DNA from: Crocodylus rhombifer
Lineage: Eukaryota > Chordata > Crocodylia > Crocodylidae
DNA length: 64,000 nucleotides
NCBI GenBank assembly: GCA_038503035.1
Contig: JAVSML010024418.1
Coordinates: 124,001 to 188,000, forward strand
Direction of reading: 5' to 3'
The notes below the pieces were generated by a model that saw only the letters and a program-made list of their open reading frames with translations, was not told where the DNA came from and ran no database searches. The position numbers and the translations under genes are program-made. Shown in pieces: positions 35,100 through 44,689 of the stretch (the first letter of the stretch is position 1; each line of letters opens with the position of its first letter).

Positions 35100-37074
35100 A
35101 AAGAGGGTTTTTGTAGCTGGAGAATAGTTTTAAGTGACGCTAACGTGCAGTAGACTAATTGTACTGCTCATTAGCATGGCTTTCATCATAACATGCTAAT
35201 GCACAGTAGAATTAGTTTGCTGCACTTTTAGCATCTTATGTAGATGCATCTAGGATTCTTTTGTATTGACACTGGGAGCCAGTATTCCAGTTTGCATGGC
35301 AACTGGAGGGGAAGAGGGATAGGAGTGGGATCTGGGGAATTTTCTCTAAAATTTAGCATTCAAAAGAAATGTTTTGTGCCTCCAAGCAAAAGGAAAGTAA
35401 GTATTCACACAGACATCTGGATCACTGAATAGTATATTACTGGCTTGACTGGCCACCCCAGTATCTGTTGACAAGGATTTTATTCTAATTTTTGGACCAA
35501 TTTGTCTGGGGTATAGGAAAGGGAGAAGAATGCTGGGGTTGAATTAGGTACTAAAACAGGGCCTAAGTGACCTGGGTTCATTTCTTTGCTCTGACAAAGA
35601 ATTTTTCCATGCCACTGGGGGAGTTAGGGCATTGTCACTCATTACACTGTGAACTGCTCAGTGTTGATGGGTGTTAGTGCTAGCTTGAGTCTGGAGCAGT
35701 CATACATTCAGGCCTGCAGGGGCCTGGAGGACAGAAAGGGGCTCCCCCCTGCCTCTTGGGGTTCTCCTTTGTCCCTCCCCTGCTTGTGGCTGTCCGTACT
35801 GTCTGTCTGTCCCAGGGGAGCAGGCAGGGAAGGGTTAACCTGCTTGCCTGGCTGCCACCCCAGGCTGCCCCTGCCCCACTGTGGTTGCTTCTCTTCTTTG
35901 GCTACCTAGCTCAGAGAGACATAGGGGTGGTGGCTGGGCAGGGATGTACCCTCATAGGTTACTTAAGAGTAACTATCTCAATTTTTTTCGCATTTGCCTC
36001 CAATCATGGCAAAGCTTTGTTATCCAGGCAAATATACCAAGGACTACATTGCAGCCTCTTTGGCCATATCCAGATGAGTGGTTTTTTTTTTCACCCCAGG
36101 ATCTCTGGGAGTTTGTCTTACTAACAGCTTGCTTACTAAGAACACTGGGGTGAAGGTGAAGCTAGGAAGAAAAGTCAAATGGCTTTTCACTGTTTCTGTT
36201 GCTTTGTGGACAGGGACAAAGCAACTCTGTGGACTCTGTTTTTTTCTCTGCTGGGAAATAAGCCAGGCTTGTCTGAATAAGGGCACCAGAATTTGTCCTT
36301 AAGCTCTACCCAGAAGACAGATAACCCTGATGATTGGTTGAAAGCTTTTGTGCATGCTGCATGATTAGTTATCTTAAATTTAGTGCAAGTCGAGGGAACT
36401 GCACTGAGCTCTCTGAGTAGTTCTGCTTGGGCAAACTGAAAACAGGATGAATTGTGGGTTTTTGGTTTTTTTTTTAAATAAACAAAAAACTTCTAGTACA
36501 TGCTGACACTGGGGGAAACAATAGAGGGTTAGATAAGCCATGCAAAGACTGAATGTATTTCCATACTACATTGGTTTTTTTTCCAGGAACTAATCTTCAT
36601 AGGGACAAAAGTAGTATTGTTCCTTTGTGCCAGAGCTAGTTAACCTGTTGTAGAACACCTGAAAATAGTGGAATAACTTGTCTTTGGTGCTTTTAATAAA
36701 AGTTGCTTAAAATAGTCTTACTCTTACAGGCCCAAATCAAAGCTACAACATGCTGTACCTGTGTGTGTGGCTGTGTACAGATGCATGTGTACGCTGAGAT
36801 TGGGAAGCAGAGATTGGATATCTGAGCCAGTGCTGGATATGAGTGTTGTCTGCATGGTGTTCATCACCTGTCCTCATTCCAAACTTCCTGTACCTTAGGG
36901 AAGTTTTAAAATGGTGTATTGGGAGGATGGGATGACAGGACGTTGGGTAAACAAACATAAATCCACCATGTTGTAGAAAATATATTACCCCTGCACAGAT
37001 TACACGGATATGAATTATCTTTCCCTGGCTAACCTATTAAGCAGGCTACACAAATGCTTGACTGGGATGGTTTA
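35100..37074. other. Intergenic sequence right of the ERV, no gene
   Basis: No supported coding region. The segment has a possible tRNA-derived SINE phrase near 35565-35640 and a GC-rich stretch 35710-35900 without recognisable features. Confidence 0.4.
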
Positions 37075-37150
37075 GTCAGGGATGATCCTGCCTTGAGCCA
37101 GGCATTGGACTAGACGACATCCTGAGGTCCTTTCTGTAGTGATAGAAGCT
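37075..37150 (+). repeat. CR1 3'-end fragment
   Basis: CCTTGAGCCAGGCATTGGAC then TAGACGACATCCTGAGGTCC matches the CR1 3' UTR phrase shared with the intact copies here. Only the tail is preserved. Confidence 0.7.
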
Positions 37151-37169
37151 ATAATTTAGTAATGCTCCC

Positions 37170-38540
37170 TGTCATGGGGTCTTCCCCAGGGGTGGCCATG
37201 AAGTCCCTAGACACTCCCTGCCTCCCTTAACCCTTGTCACCTCTGCTTTCTTTGGAGCCAATCTCCCCTTCAACTTTCCTGCCATGCCTTGCTGTAATTA
37301 TGTCTTTATAAGAAGAGAGGCTGCCCCAGGGCTCCCCAGGCAAGGCCTCATACTGAAGAATCCAAGTGTCACTGCTTATCACCTTAAGGGCTAATTACGT
37401 GGCCTCATCTTCTCTGCCCCTACAGTCTCAATCCCTAAACCACTGGTTTTGCTTAACCGAGCTCGGTATCAGTCTGGAGCCTTGCTACAGCCCTGCTGCT
37501 TTGGAGCTCATCTCATCCTCTCCGCTATAAGTAGCCATGCCCAAGCCTCATAGATGTTACGAATCCCTCACTCACTAGCCCCTGCTGGGCTCAGGCCTCT
37601 TTCTCCTTCTACCCACACCCAGACACTTTGCCTATCTTAGCTACTCCCAGGCACTGCCATGGGTCCCTGACCCTGTTCCCACCTTTTAGAGGCCCTGGGC
37701 CACTAGCCTGTCTCCACCCTCCTTTGAGCTGTGGGTCTCTGCCTCTATCAGTCTCTGGCTGTGGCCCTCCTTAACTTTTGACCCCTCTTCCTAGGCCAGG
37801 TGAGATCTCTGAGTTCCTGGGCCCTGGCAGTCTCTGGCTATGACCTCTTCTCAATCTTTGGCCACCAAACTGGGGCCTTGACCCCACTCCTAGGCCAGTC
37901 GAGACTTCCCAGGCTATCGGCTTTCTGGCCTTACTTGTTTTTGCCCCTCACAGGCTGTGGGTCTGTGACCCTGGTTCTTGCTTCTCACAGGCTACAGATC
38001 TGTGATCCTGGCTGTGGCCCTGCTTCCTGGCCTTGGCCCCTATCCAGTGGGCCCTGGCCCCGCTTCTGGGCTAGTTGAAATCTCAACTGCCCCTACAGTC
38101 TCAATTCCTAAACCACTGGTTTTGCTTAACCGAGCTCGGTATCAGACTGGAGCCTTGCTACAGCCCTGCTGCTTCGGAGCTCATCTCTCTACAGTTCTCT
38201 GGGCCTAGACTGCCTGCCCAGCTCAAGCCCTGCTTTTATTCTGCTAGTCCAGCCCCTTTAGGTCATGTGGCTCCTAAATGCCCCCTGTCACACCTACAGG
38301 TTGGTTTTCGCACAGCCTGCCTTCTCTTAAAGTAACAAGAGCATTAAGCCTCCTGCTGTACCCCCTAACAGAAGATCACAGAAGTTGGGAATTGGGACAT
38401 ACATAGTCCCTTAGCTAGCTAGTTAGTTAAGGGACATGGGTCTGCAAAGGTTGCTTACTGCTCCACAATAAAGTTCATTGTTTAGTTCTTCTCATTCATG
38501 TATGCTTGTATTTATTGAACTGGGGGATCACACAGGTCAG
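37170..38540 (+). repeat. Possible solo LTR with an internal duplication
   Basis: Starts TGTCATGGGGTC, a common LTR start. Near its end a poly(A) signal sits in CCACAATAAAGTTC (about 38462) before a T-rich stretch, as in an LTR R region. It holds a 101-bp direct duplication (37414-37514 and 38088-38188). No matching target duplication was found, so LTR identity is tentative. Confidence 0.35.
37414..38188 (+). repeat. 101-bp direct duplication pair (37414-37514 and 38088-38188)
   Basis: Both copies run TGCCCCTACAGTCTCAAT through GAGCTCATCTC with only about three differences and no gaps. They are 674 bp apart in the same orientation. The low divergence means a recent or gene-converted duplication compared with the surrounding fossils. 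Confidence 0.85.
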
Positions 38541-38697
38541 GAGTTGTAAATGAGACAGAACTTGAAAGAATTTGAGTTCTAAACTGAAAAGGAAGTTGCA
38601 GCCACATGGAAGGACAAGGGTCACTTAGATGATCTTTCTGCAGTTATAGTCTGCACATTTATGATCTTTCTGCACAGTGATGGTCTAAGGACTATAC

Positions 38698-38960
38698 TTG
38701 CTACTGGTTGTGGATGAGGATGAAGTGGATCATGGGCGATGCATAGGGCGTGCATGCAGGTGCACATGCACCCCTAGTGTGGCAGTGCATCCCTGCCAAC
38801 AGTGCTGGCAGCACCTGTGGGAGCTCTGCGCTTACTGCTGCTGCACTCCCACCGTCACGCTCCCGCCACCGCCGTGTCCCCCCAGCCACTAGGGGCTCGC
38901 GCTGTTCATGAAGTGGATTTGTGCAGCATGTTATACAAATATTGATGATGTTGGTCATAG
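38698..38960 (-). mobile_element. Second Penelope-like fragment with a 180-bp insert
   Basis: The flanks (GGTTGTGGATGAGGATGAAG and ATTTGTGCAGCATGTT) match the Penelope-like sequence at 41006-41050. A segment of about 180 bp (38731-38908) is inserted, with ATGAAGTGGAT on both sides. The insert starts like the left interior of the hAT-like element at 40015 (GATGCATA then GTGCACATGCACCCC). Confidence 0.5.
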
Positions 38961-39195
38961 AAGTGTTGCAACCTCTACCTGCCCTTCTACTATCAGGGAA
39001 TATAGAAGAGAACTGGAGGGTCTTCAGACAAAGGTTTGAGTGGTACCTAGGAATCACAGGGGCAGAAGAGAAAACCAAAATGTAACCAAAAAATGGAGAG
39101 AGTAAAAACCAGACTTCAGAACTGGCACTAATTTTGAACTGTTAGCTTGATGCACATAAGACATGCTTATGGATTGGGCTCTGGGGCATCCAGCT

Positions 39196-39440
39196 CTACA
39201 TGCTGGGATCAGGGGGCTGGGGACCTATGCCACCTCCTTCTGGTCCTACATGCTGGGATCAGAGTCCTCTGCCCCCTATGTCCAGTCCCACTAGCTGGGA
39301 TCGGGCCCCAGGGCCTAACACTGCCTCTGCTCCATCCTACATGCTGGGATCAGGCTTTGGGGCCCTGTGTTGCTTCCACCCAGCCCCACATCCTGGTATT
39401 GGGGCCTGCACTGCCTCTATCTGGCTCCAAACACTGGATT
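39196..39440. repeat. Minisatellite, about 48-bp unit, five copies
   Basis: CATGCTGGGATCAG or close variants recur at about 39199, 39249, 39293, 39340 and 39389, each followed by a C-rich variable part with GCCCC and CCTCTG words. Confidence 0.75.
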
Positions 39441-39569
39441 AGGTCTCATGCTGCCTGTGTGCCCAATCTAGTGTATACAGTCATGCCCTGTGGGTCTCAC
39501 CACACATCTGTGGGGAGCCCCATGGGCCAGGTGACACGGGGCCAGAGGATGAGCACCCCTATTCTAATA

Positions 39570-41300
39570 ATTTCCAGTGTGGTAACCACCAGGGGTATGT
39601 AGTCACAGAAGGATTTTGGTTTTTTTGTATTGTAGCAGGGTATTGAAGGGTATTTGGGTAGCTGTTTCAAAGATATTGTTTATTTCTCTCCTGGAGTGTC
39701 TTATTGTATGAAGGCAGATTTTTAAGTGGGTATAACAAGTGTTCTCTTCAGAGCAGATGTGGTAGTATCTGAGGGCCTGACTGTAGATTATAGCTATTTT
39801 TGGTATGCTTGGGATGATGCTCAGTGCAGACCATGAAAATATCATCTATGTAACATGGGTACAGTGCAGATTTGATGGTGTATTTTTTTTTCTAGAAATT
39901 CCTCCTCCAGTTGCTCATGAAGAGTTTGGGGCCATCTTTGTGCCCATGGTTTGGAGGAAGTGCCAATTGTTGAAACTGAAGTTGTTGTGGGTAGGCGTGG
40001 ATTAACACCAGGCCAGTGGTGATGCATACGGGGTGCACATGCACCCCCTGAGAGTGCTGGTGCACCCCCTGACAACAGCATTCCCAGGCAAGTGGGGCAG
40101 GTGAGCGCTGGCTAGGGAGTGCCCCAGGAGAAGCGGTCCCTCCATGGCTGATACCATTGACTTGGAAGTGCCAGTGGTGTGCCTGGAAGTGCCAGCACTG
40201 TGCCACTGCCAGTTGCAAGTCAGCAGGATTGGCCGCAGGGACCCCCACCACCTCAGCCTGTGGGATTGGCTCCAGGGGGACCCCCCTTCTCCAGTTGCTG
40301 ACTGTATTCTGGGGGGGCAGGGGAGCAAGTGCCCCTTCCAATTCAGGAGGCACTAGTCACCCATGGCCTAGGCCCAGGAGCCTCTGCCAATCAGGGGTAC
40401 ACTGGGGTGCCAGGAGCAGCATTGCCCAGGAGGGCATCCTGGCTGTAGGCATATGGGGCGGGCAGCACGCACTTCCTCCTCTTTAGCTGAGCCAGGGCCA
40501 GAGGCTAGGGGCAGGCACAGGGCTCCCTGCAGGTAGTGGTGGTTTCCTGGGACCATCTGCTGCCAGGAGGCCCCATGGGCGGCCCCGCTCCCACTCCCTG
40601 CCATCTGTGGGTGGCAAGCACCAGTGCCATTGGGACAGGACGGGACAGCCTCGTCCCACCCTGTCCAGGCCAGCAGAGAGGCGGGTGGGCAGCCGGGGGT
40701 GGAGCTCATACCCCCCTCTCCCCTGCCCCCACAAGCTGGCCCTGGCCCAAGCCCATTCCATAGCGCTGGGGGATGACAGCTCCAACTGTGCAACACCCAC
40801 TAAGGGGAGGGGATGGGTTGGGGCTGGAGCTGTCTTCACTTCAATGGCACTTGCACCCCCTGGTTCACCCTAGATATGCCTAGGAAGCCAGGTGGGCCCA
40901 GCCACAGCCCTCTGGCAAGCACAGAGGGAACCTGCCCTTGCTTGGTGGGAGGGCCTTTAATTTTCTGTTTGCCCAGGGCCCCAGTAAATGTTAATCCACC
41001 ACTGGTTGTGGGTGAGGATGAAGTGAATGATTTGTGCAACATGTTGTAAATCTGTGTGTACTCCACAGAGTGTACTCCATGTTTTTAAAGGTATTTCAGG
41101 CAGGCTGCTAGGCCTTTGTGGTGTAGAATGTTAGAGTACACGCTGGTAACATCCATCACTGGTGTGGGAATGATTTGATAATGTATTTGTTTTATGTGAG
41201 GTAAATTTACTCTTATGCAATTGGTGTGCTGGAAGCCCACAGTCAGCTGCATTGTGCAGTGCAGTGGGAGTGATTCCATAGGCAGAGGAAGAAAAAATTA
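39570..41300 (-). mobile_element. Penelope-like retroelement fossil, minus strand
   Basis: Reading the minus strand gives, in order, TPVMDVTSVYSNI (41190-41150 region), NMLHKSFTSSS (about 41050-41020), NFSFNNWHFLQTMGTKMAP (39970-39925), YIDDIF (YIDD at 39852-39841) and YSQALRYYHICSEE (about 39790-39745). These are the RT palm Asp block, the QTMGTKMAP block, the catalytic IDD block and the SQALR block of Penelope-like elements. Stops and frame changes are frequent. The GIY-YIG endonuclease expected downstream was not seen. The element is split by a hAT-like insertion (39993-41005). Confidence 0.75.
39993..41005. mobile_element. hAT-like element with 8-bp target duplication
   Basis: Flanked by TTGTGGGT on both sides (39985-39992 and 41006-41013). 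The left end AGGCGTGGATTAACAC and the reverse complement of the right end CCAGTGGTGGATTAACAT are imperfect inverted repeats. The 1.0-kb interior is GC-rich and has no transposase, so it is a non-autonomous copy. Removing it rejoins the Penelope-like sequence. Several open frames inside are artefacts of GC content. Confidence 0.8.
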
Positions 41301-41940
41301 TATGTGGGGGCTGAGCCAAGTGGTGGCTCCTGGGCTGGGCTGTAGTGCTGGCCTCTGCAGCCTGGTCTGGTCAAGCCCTGTCAGCTGTGAGCCATGAAGC
41401 CACCTGGCAGCAGTGTTTGCAGCTCAAAACAGCTGGTGCCCTGCTTCTGGAGCTGCACCTCCCTTGGGAGCAGCGCAACGCCATGTCAATACAGTCAAGG
41501 GGGTCAGTACAGTCAGTGTCTTGGGACATATCCCTATTTGTTATATTGTAAATTAGGCTCCCTTTGTGTGAATTTGAGTTATGCTTCATGTTCCAGGAAC
41601 AAATGTACAGCATAAAGCGAGGGCAACCTGTATTTGGTATCATAGAATTGTTTGTTGGCCTCATTGATTTAGTTTTGAAAGCTGAAGATGATTATAATAA
41701 TGCTCCACTGTTGTTCACTGGTTTGCTTACTATTTCAAACCAGTTGGATTTTAGGGATTGTATGGCTTTTCTCTCCTGAGGGGGAGAGGTTATTGTAGTC
41801 CTGGCTTCAGTTGAGAATTTCACTGTTAGCTTTCTTGTTGAGCCTGTACTGTACAACAGTGGTGCATGGGTTATTTGTTACTGTTGGTGCTGTGGGCATG
41901 GCAACCTCCTCTTGTATCCAAGAGAATCGAGAACTTTGGT
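41301..41940. other. Unassigned intergenic sequence
   Basis: No recognised domain. Small open frames on both strands are unsupported. Confidence 0.35.
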
Positions 41941-42074
41941 CTAGCAACAAGATCATTATAATCCTGATTCGAGCAAAGAATGAGGAATCAAGAGCAAAGG
42001 GAATTCACATGGTGTATGGGAGGGGGTACAGGACACAACATGCAGATTTCATGCCATGTACTATCCGTAAAAGC

Positions 42075-42400
42075 AAGGCACTAGTTGGTGGCTGGTCTGG
42101 TCTCCCAGATTTCCAAGAATAAGATGCAAGGAGGAAGAAATGGAGCAGCATGTCTCCTGGGAGTGTAGCTTTGCAAAAGAACTGTGGGACAGAGTGTGCA
42201 CCTTTATCTGTAAAGTAACAGGAGCAAAGACTTTAACCAAGGCCACTAGACCATATGGCCAAAGGGCAAGGCAACAGACTGGTTTTGCTTTCAAATGACT
42301 CTAAGTAGCTTTTGGATTGACTTATGGAAGACCAGAAACCTGCTGCCTTTTTAAAATTTTGAGTTGAGTTACAGAATGCCTGGGGACTGGGACTAGGCCC
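42075..42400 (+). pseudogene. LINE ORF2 C-terminal fragment (zinc-finger region)
   Basis: One frame reads RCKEEEMEQHVSWECSFAK followed by ELWDRV, matching the Cys/His-rich ending of several LINE reverse transcriptases (L1/Tx1-like clades), where the form is C..EEE..H..W.C. A downstream stretch in another frame reads SFWIDLWKTRNL, also typical. Frame breaks abound and the rest of the element was not recognised. Confidence 0.5.
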
Positions 42401-43479
42401 TCAGTGAACTACACTCATATTACCCCAGAGCCTGCAAGCTTAGGGAAAGAGCAGGCCAAAAGTGCATGGAAGCAGACAGACTGGTGATTATTATTTAAGA
42501 ACAATTAAGACTGTTTTGTGTTATATTGCAACAGACTGAGGAAACGGTATCAGACTGGAAAGCAAAAGCATTGTAAATGAAGTTGTGCCTTTTCTGTATG
42601 AAGGGGAACAGACAAGAAGGAATGTTTAAGGGACAGGTTTGCATTAATACACAGAATGGGGTGTAAAACAAAGTTTTTTTCAGTTATGTAATTGGTGGGG
42701 GATGACAAATACATGAAATATTTTCTGTTTTTATACTTTTATAATAATAGGATGGTATTGCGTCTCACCATCCAACCAAAAAGAGATAAGGCAAATCCCT
42801 TTAGTGGGTTCAGTCTGAGCCTTTTACTCAAACCAAGGAGCAGATAAATTAAAATAAGAAATATACTTGTCTTATGGGAGGGAATACATTCCAGATCCAT
42901 TCCTTCTAGCCAGCTTTCATATAGGATAAAACAATCTCTCTCCTGTCTTCTCTGAGAAGGAAGAACCAACCAACAGTGAAAGAGCCAGTTTTGAATAAGT
43001 TGCCCATACACCCTGGAAACCCTTGACAGAAGAGGTGGAGCTGTGTCACCAGGCTTGCTGGGCTCCCCAAGGATTCACAAATTTGTGTAGGTCCCAATCC
43101 AGGCATGTGGGGCTGGGCCTGAATGGTGCAGGGCCCAATCTGGTGCCTGATCTGGGCATCTAATTCAGTGCCAACCCTACAGGTGATGTGGCCCAGACTT
43201 GGCCCCATGCCACTCAGCAGGCCTGTGAGGCTGAGGAGCTGAGCACCACTGCTGGCAGCAATAAGTAATAATAAGTGACTTGCCACATGCAGATCTTGTC
43301 CTTTCTCTACCTCCAGAATTGTGGTGAAATGGTCTCCTTTCTTCCATGTTTTTGCTCTTAAATGGGGTCCAGGTGGTTTTTCCTCCCAGTCACAATTCAG
43401 CTTTTAAAAACATCCTAACTAATCCGTCACCACAGAATGTATTGGGTACAGAGGCATTCCCAGTACCATTGCGCCTGCG
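42401..43479. other. Intergenic sequence upstream of the PNPLA3-like promoter, no gene
   Basis: Nothing coding was recognised. The segment 43060-43260 is moderately GC-rich with GGCCC and CCAGG words, likely old repeat. Confidence 0.35.
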
Positions 43480-43680
43480 TGTTTGCAGCAGAGTGCATGT
43501 GTGTACACAGCGGTGTGTATACGGAGCAGAATGAGTGGGAATGCAGAGCACGTATATGCAGCAGTGTCTATGTGAATGCACAGCATATACGTATGCAACA
43601 GTATGTGTGCGAATGCAGAGCATGTGAGAATGTAGCAGTGCGTGTGTGTATATGAATGCAGCAGTGTGTGTATATGCCCA
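43480..43680. repeat. Degenerate TG/GAATGCA minisatellite next to the promoter
   Basis: Irregular tandem copies of a phrase like GAATGCAGAGCA and GCAGTGTGTGTGTATA recur about every 24-48 bases from 43480 to the edge of the GC island. The phrase appears at least six times with drift. It is a low-complexity array rather than a gene; short open frames through it are artefacts. Confidence 0.6.
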
Positions 43681-43991
43681 CGGCTCGGGGGGGGAAGTAG
43701 ATGGTCAGCGTACACCCCCCTGCCATCTTGACTGCCTCTGTCGGCCGGACATGCCCCCGCAACCCGCATGCGCACTCCTCCCTCACCCCCAGCTCGCGGT
43801 GCTGATTTGCATGTCGCTGACGATTGGCGGAAGCTGCTGGTGCCATCACAGTGTTGGTGGGGGGAAGGATGCTCTGCCACGACCCTGGGTGCTTGCGACT
43901 ACCTGAGAAGCGCCCGCGCTCCCAGTCAGCGGCAGTCGCAGCGGCGCCTGCGCTGTTGCCCGGTTGCTGGCTTCGCCCGCCCGGCGCCGGG
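43680..43991 (+). promoter_or_regulatory. GC-rich promoter and 5' leader of the PNPLA3-like gene
   Basis: CpG-rich sequence immediately upstream of the start codon. It contains a perfect octamer ATTTGCAT (43805-43812), an inverted CCAAT box ATTGG (43823-43827) and an overlapping ETS-like CGGAAG (43828-43833) within 30 bases. No TATA box was seen nearby. The cluster suggests transcription starts shortly downstream, but the true start site cannot be read from sequence. Mammalian PNPLA3 is known to respond to SREBP-1c and ChREBP; no clear sterol element was recognised here. Confidence 0.55.
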
Positions 43992-44178
43992 ATGCTGGAC
44001 GACGAGTGCGGCTGGAGCGTGTCCTTCGCGGGCTGCGGCTTCCTGGGCGTTTACCACATCGGGGCGGCCACCTGCTTGCAGGAACGGGCTCCACGCATCC
44101 TCCGTGACGCCCGCCGCATCTACGGCGCCTCGGCCGGGGCCCTCACCGGCGCCGTTCTGGTGGGCGGCGGCTCTCTCG
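43992..44178 (+). CDS. PNPLA3: PNPLA3-like patatin phospholipase, coding exon 1
   Basis: This exon encodes residues 1-62 plus the first base of codon 63 of a patatin-like lipase that acts on lipid-droplet glycerolipids. Seen here: a glycine-rich oxyanion-hole stretch CGFLGVYHIGA (residues 15-25) and the nucleophile motif GASAG with Ser47. The exon ends at CTCTCTCG followed by the donor gtgcgt, leaving phase 1. The start at 43992 was chosen because family similarity begins there with MLDDECGWSVSFAG; -3 is G. The RDAR stretch at residues 39-41 and neighbours favours PNPLA3 over PNPLA2 (ATGL). The exon sits at the 3' edge of a GC-rich island. An in-frame upstream ATG exists at 43869. PNPLA2 or PNPLA5 identity cannot be excluded without the C-terminus and synteny, but family membership is secure. 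Confidence 0.88.
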
Positions 44179-44689
44179 GTGCGTCTCCCCTAGGACGGCC
44201 TTTCTGGGACCCAGCGCCGGGCTGGGGGCTCCCGTGCGGGGGACCTGATTCTTCGCCGCTTCCACTGTAGTCCGCAAGGGCTCGCCTCGCCTGTGCCTAT
44301 GTGTTCAGAGCTGGGAGAGGGCTTGAGTTGGCTTTCATGGGCTCTTCTGCACTAGCCTCCGAACCCAGTGGCTCAGGGCTTCCTGGAGGAGAAGGCAGGG
44401 TTGGATGTAAATGGCCTGGTTTTACAGCTTTTTCCTTGCTGCTTGTCCTGTCCCCTGTTGCCATGGAGAAACGTGGCCTCCATCCTCTTTGGAACAGGTA
44501 GGAATGTGGTCGCCATCCTCTGGAACTGGAACTGCCAGCAGCATCTGTGGGTGGTCACCAACTGCTGGTCGGTACTCAATACCGCCCCCCCCCAACACCC
44601 TTACGGGAGCTCCCTGCTCACCGCCACCTGCAGGCGGTTGCCATGCCCCCCCAGTCTCTGGGAGCACAGGTCATTCATGTCCCCAAGTC
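44179..44689 (+). other. Start of intron 1, no other feature
   Basis: GC-rich sequence falling off from the promoter island. ORFs seen here continue from exon 1 by chance and are intronic. Confidence 0.5.

Noticed and set aside
40157..40839. GC-rich open frames at 40.1-40.9 kb
   Set aside because: They lie inside the hAT-like insertion and show no transposase or other domain.
43824..44270. Open frame of 148 codons spanning exon 1
   Set aside because: It reads through the exon 1 donor into intron 1 and starts without an ATG. Family similarity ends at 44178.
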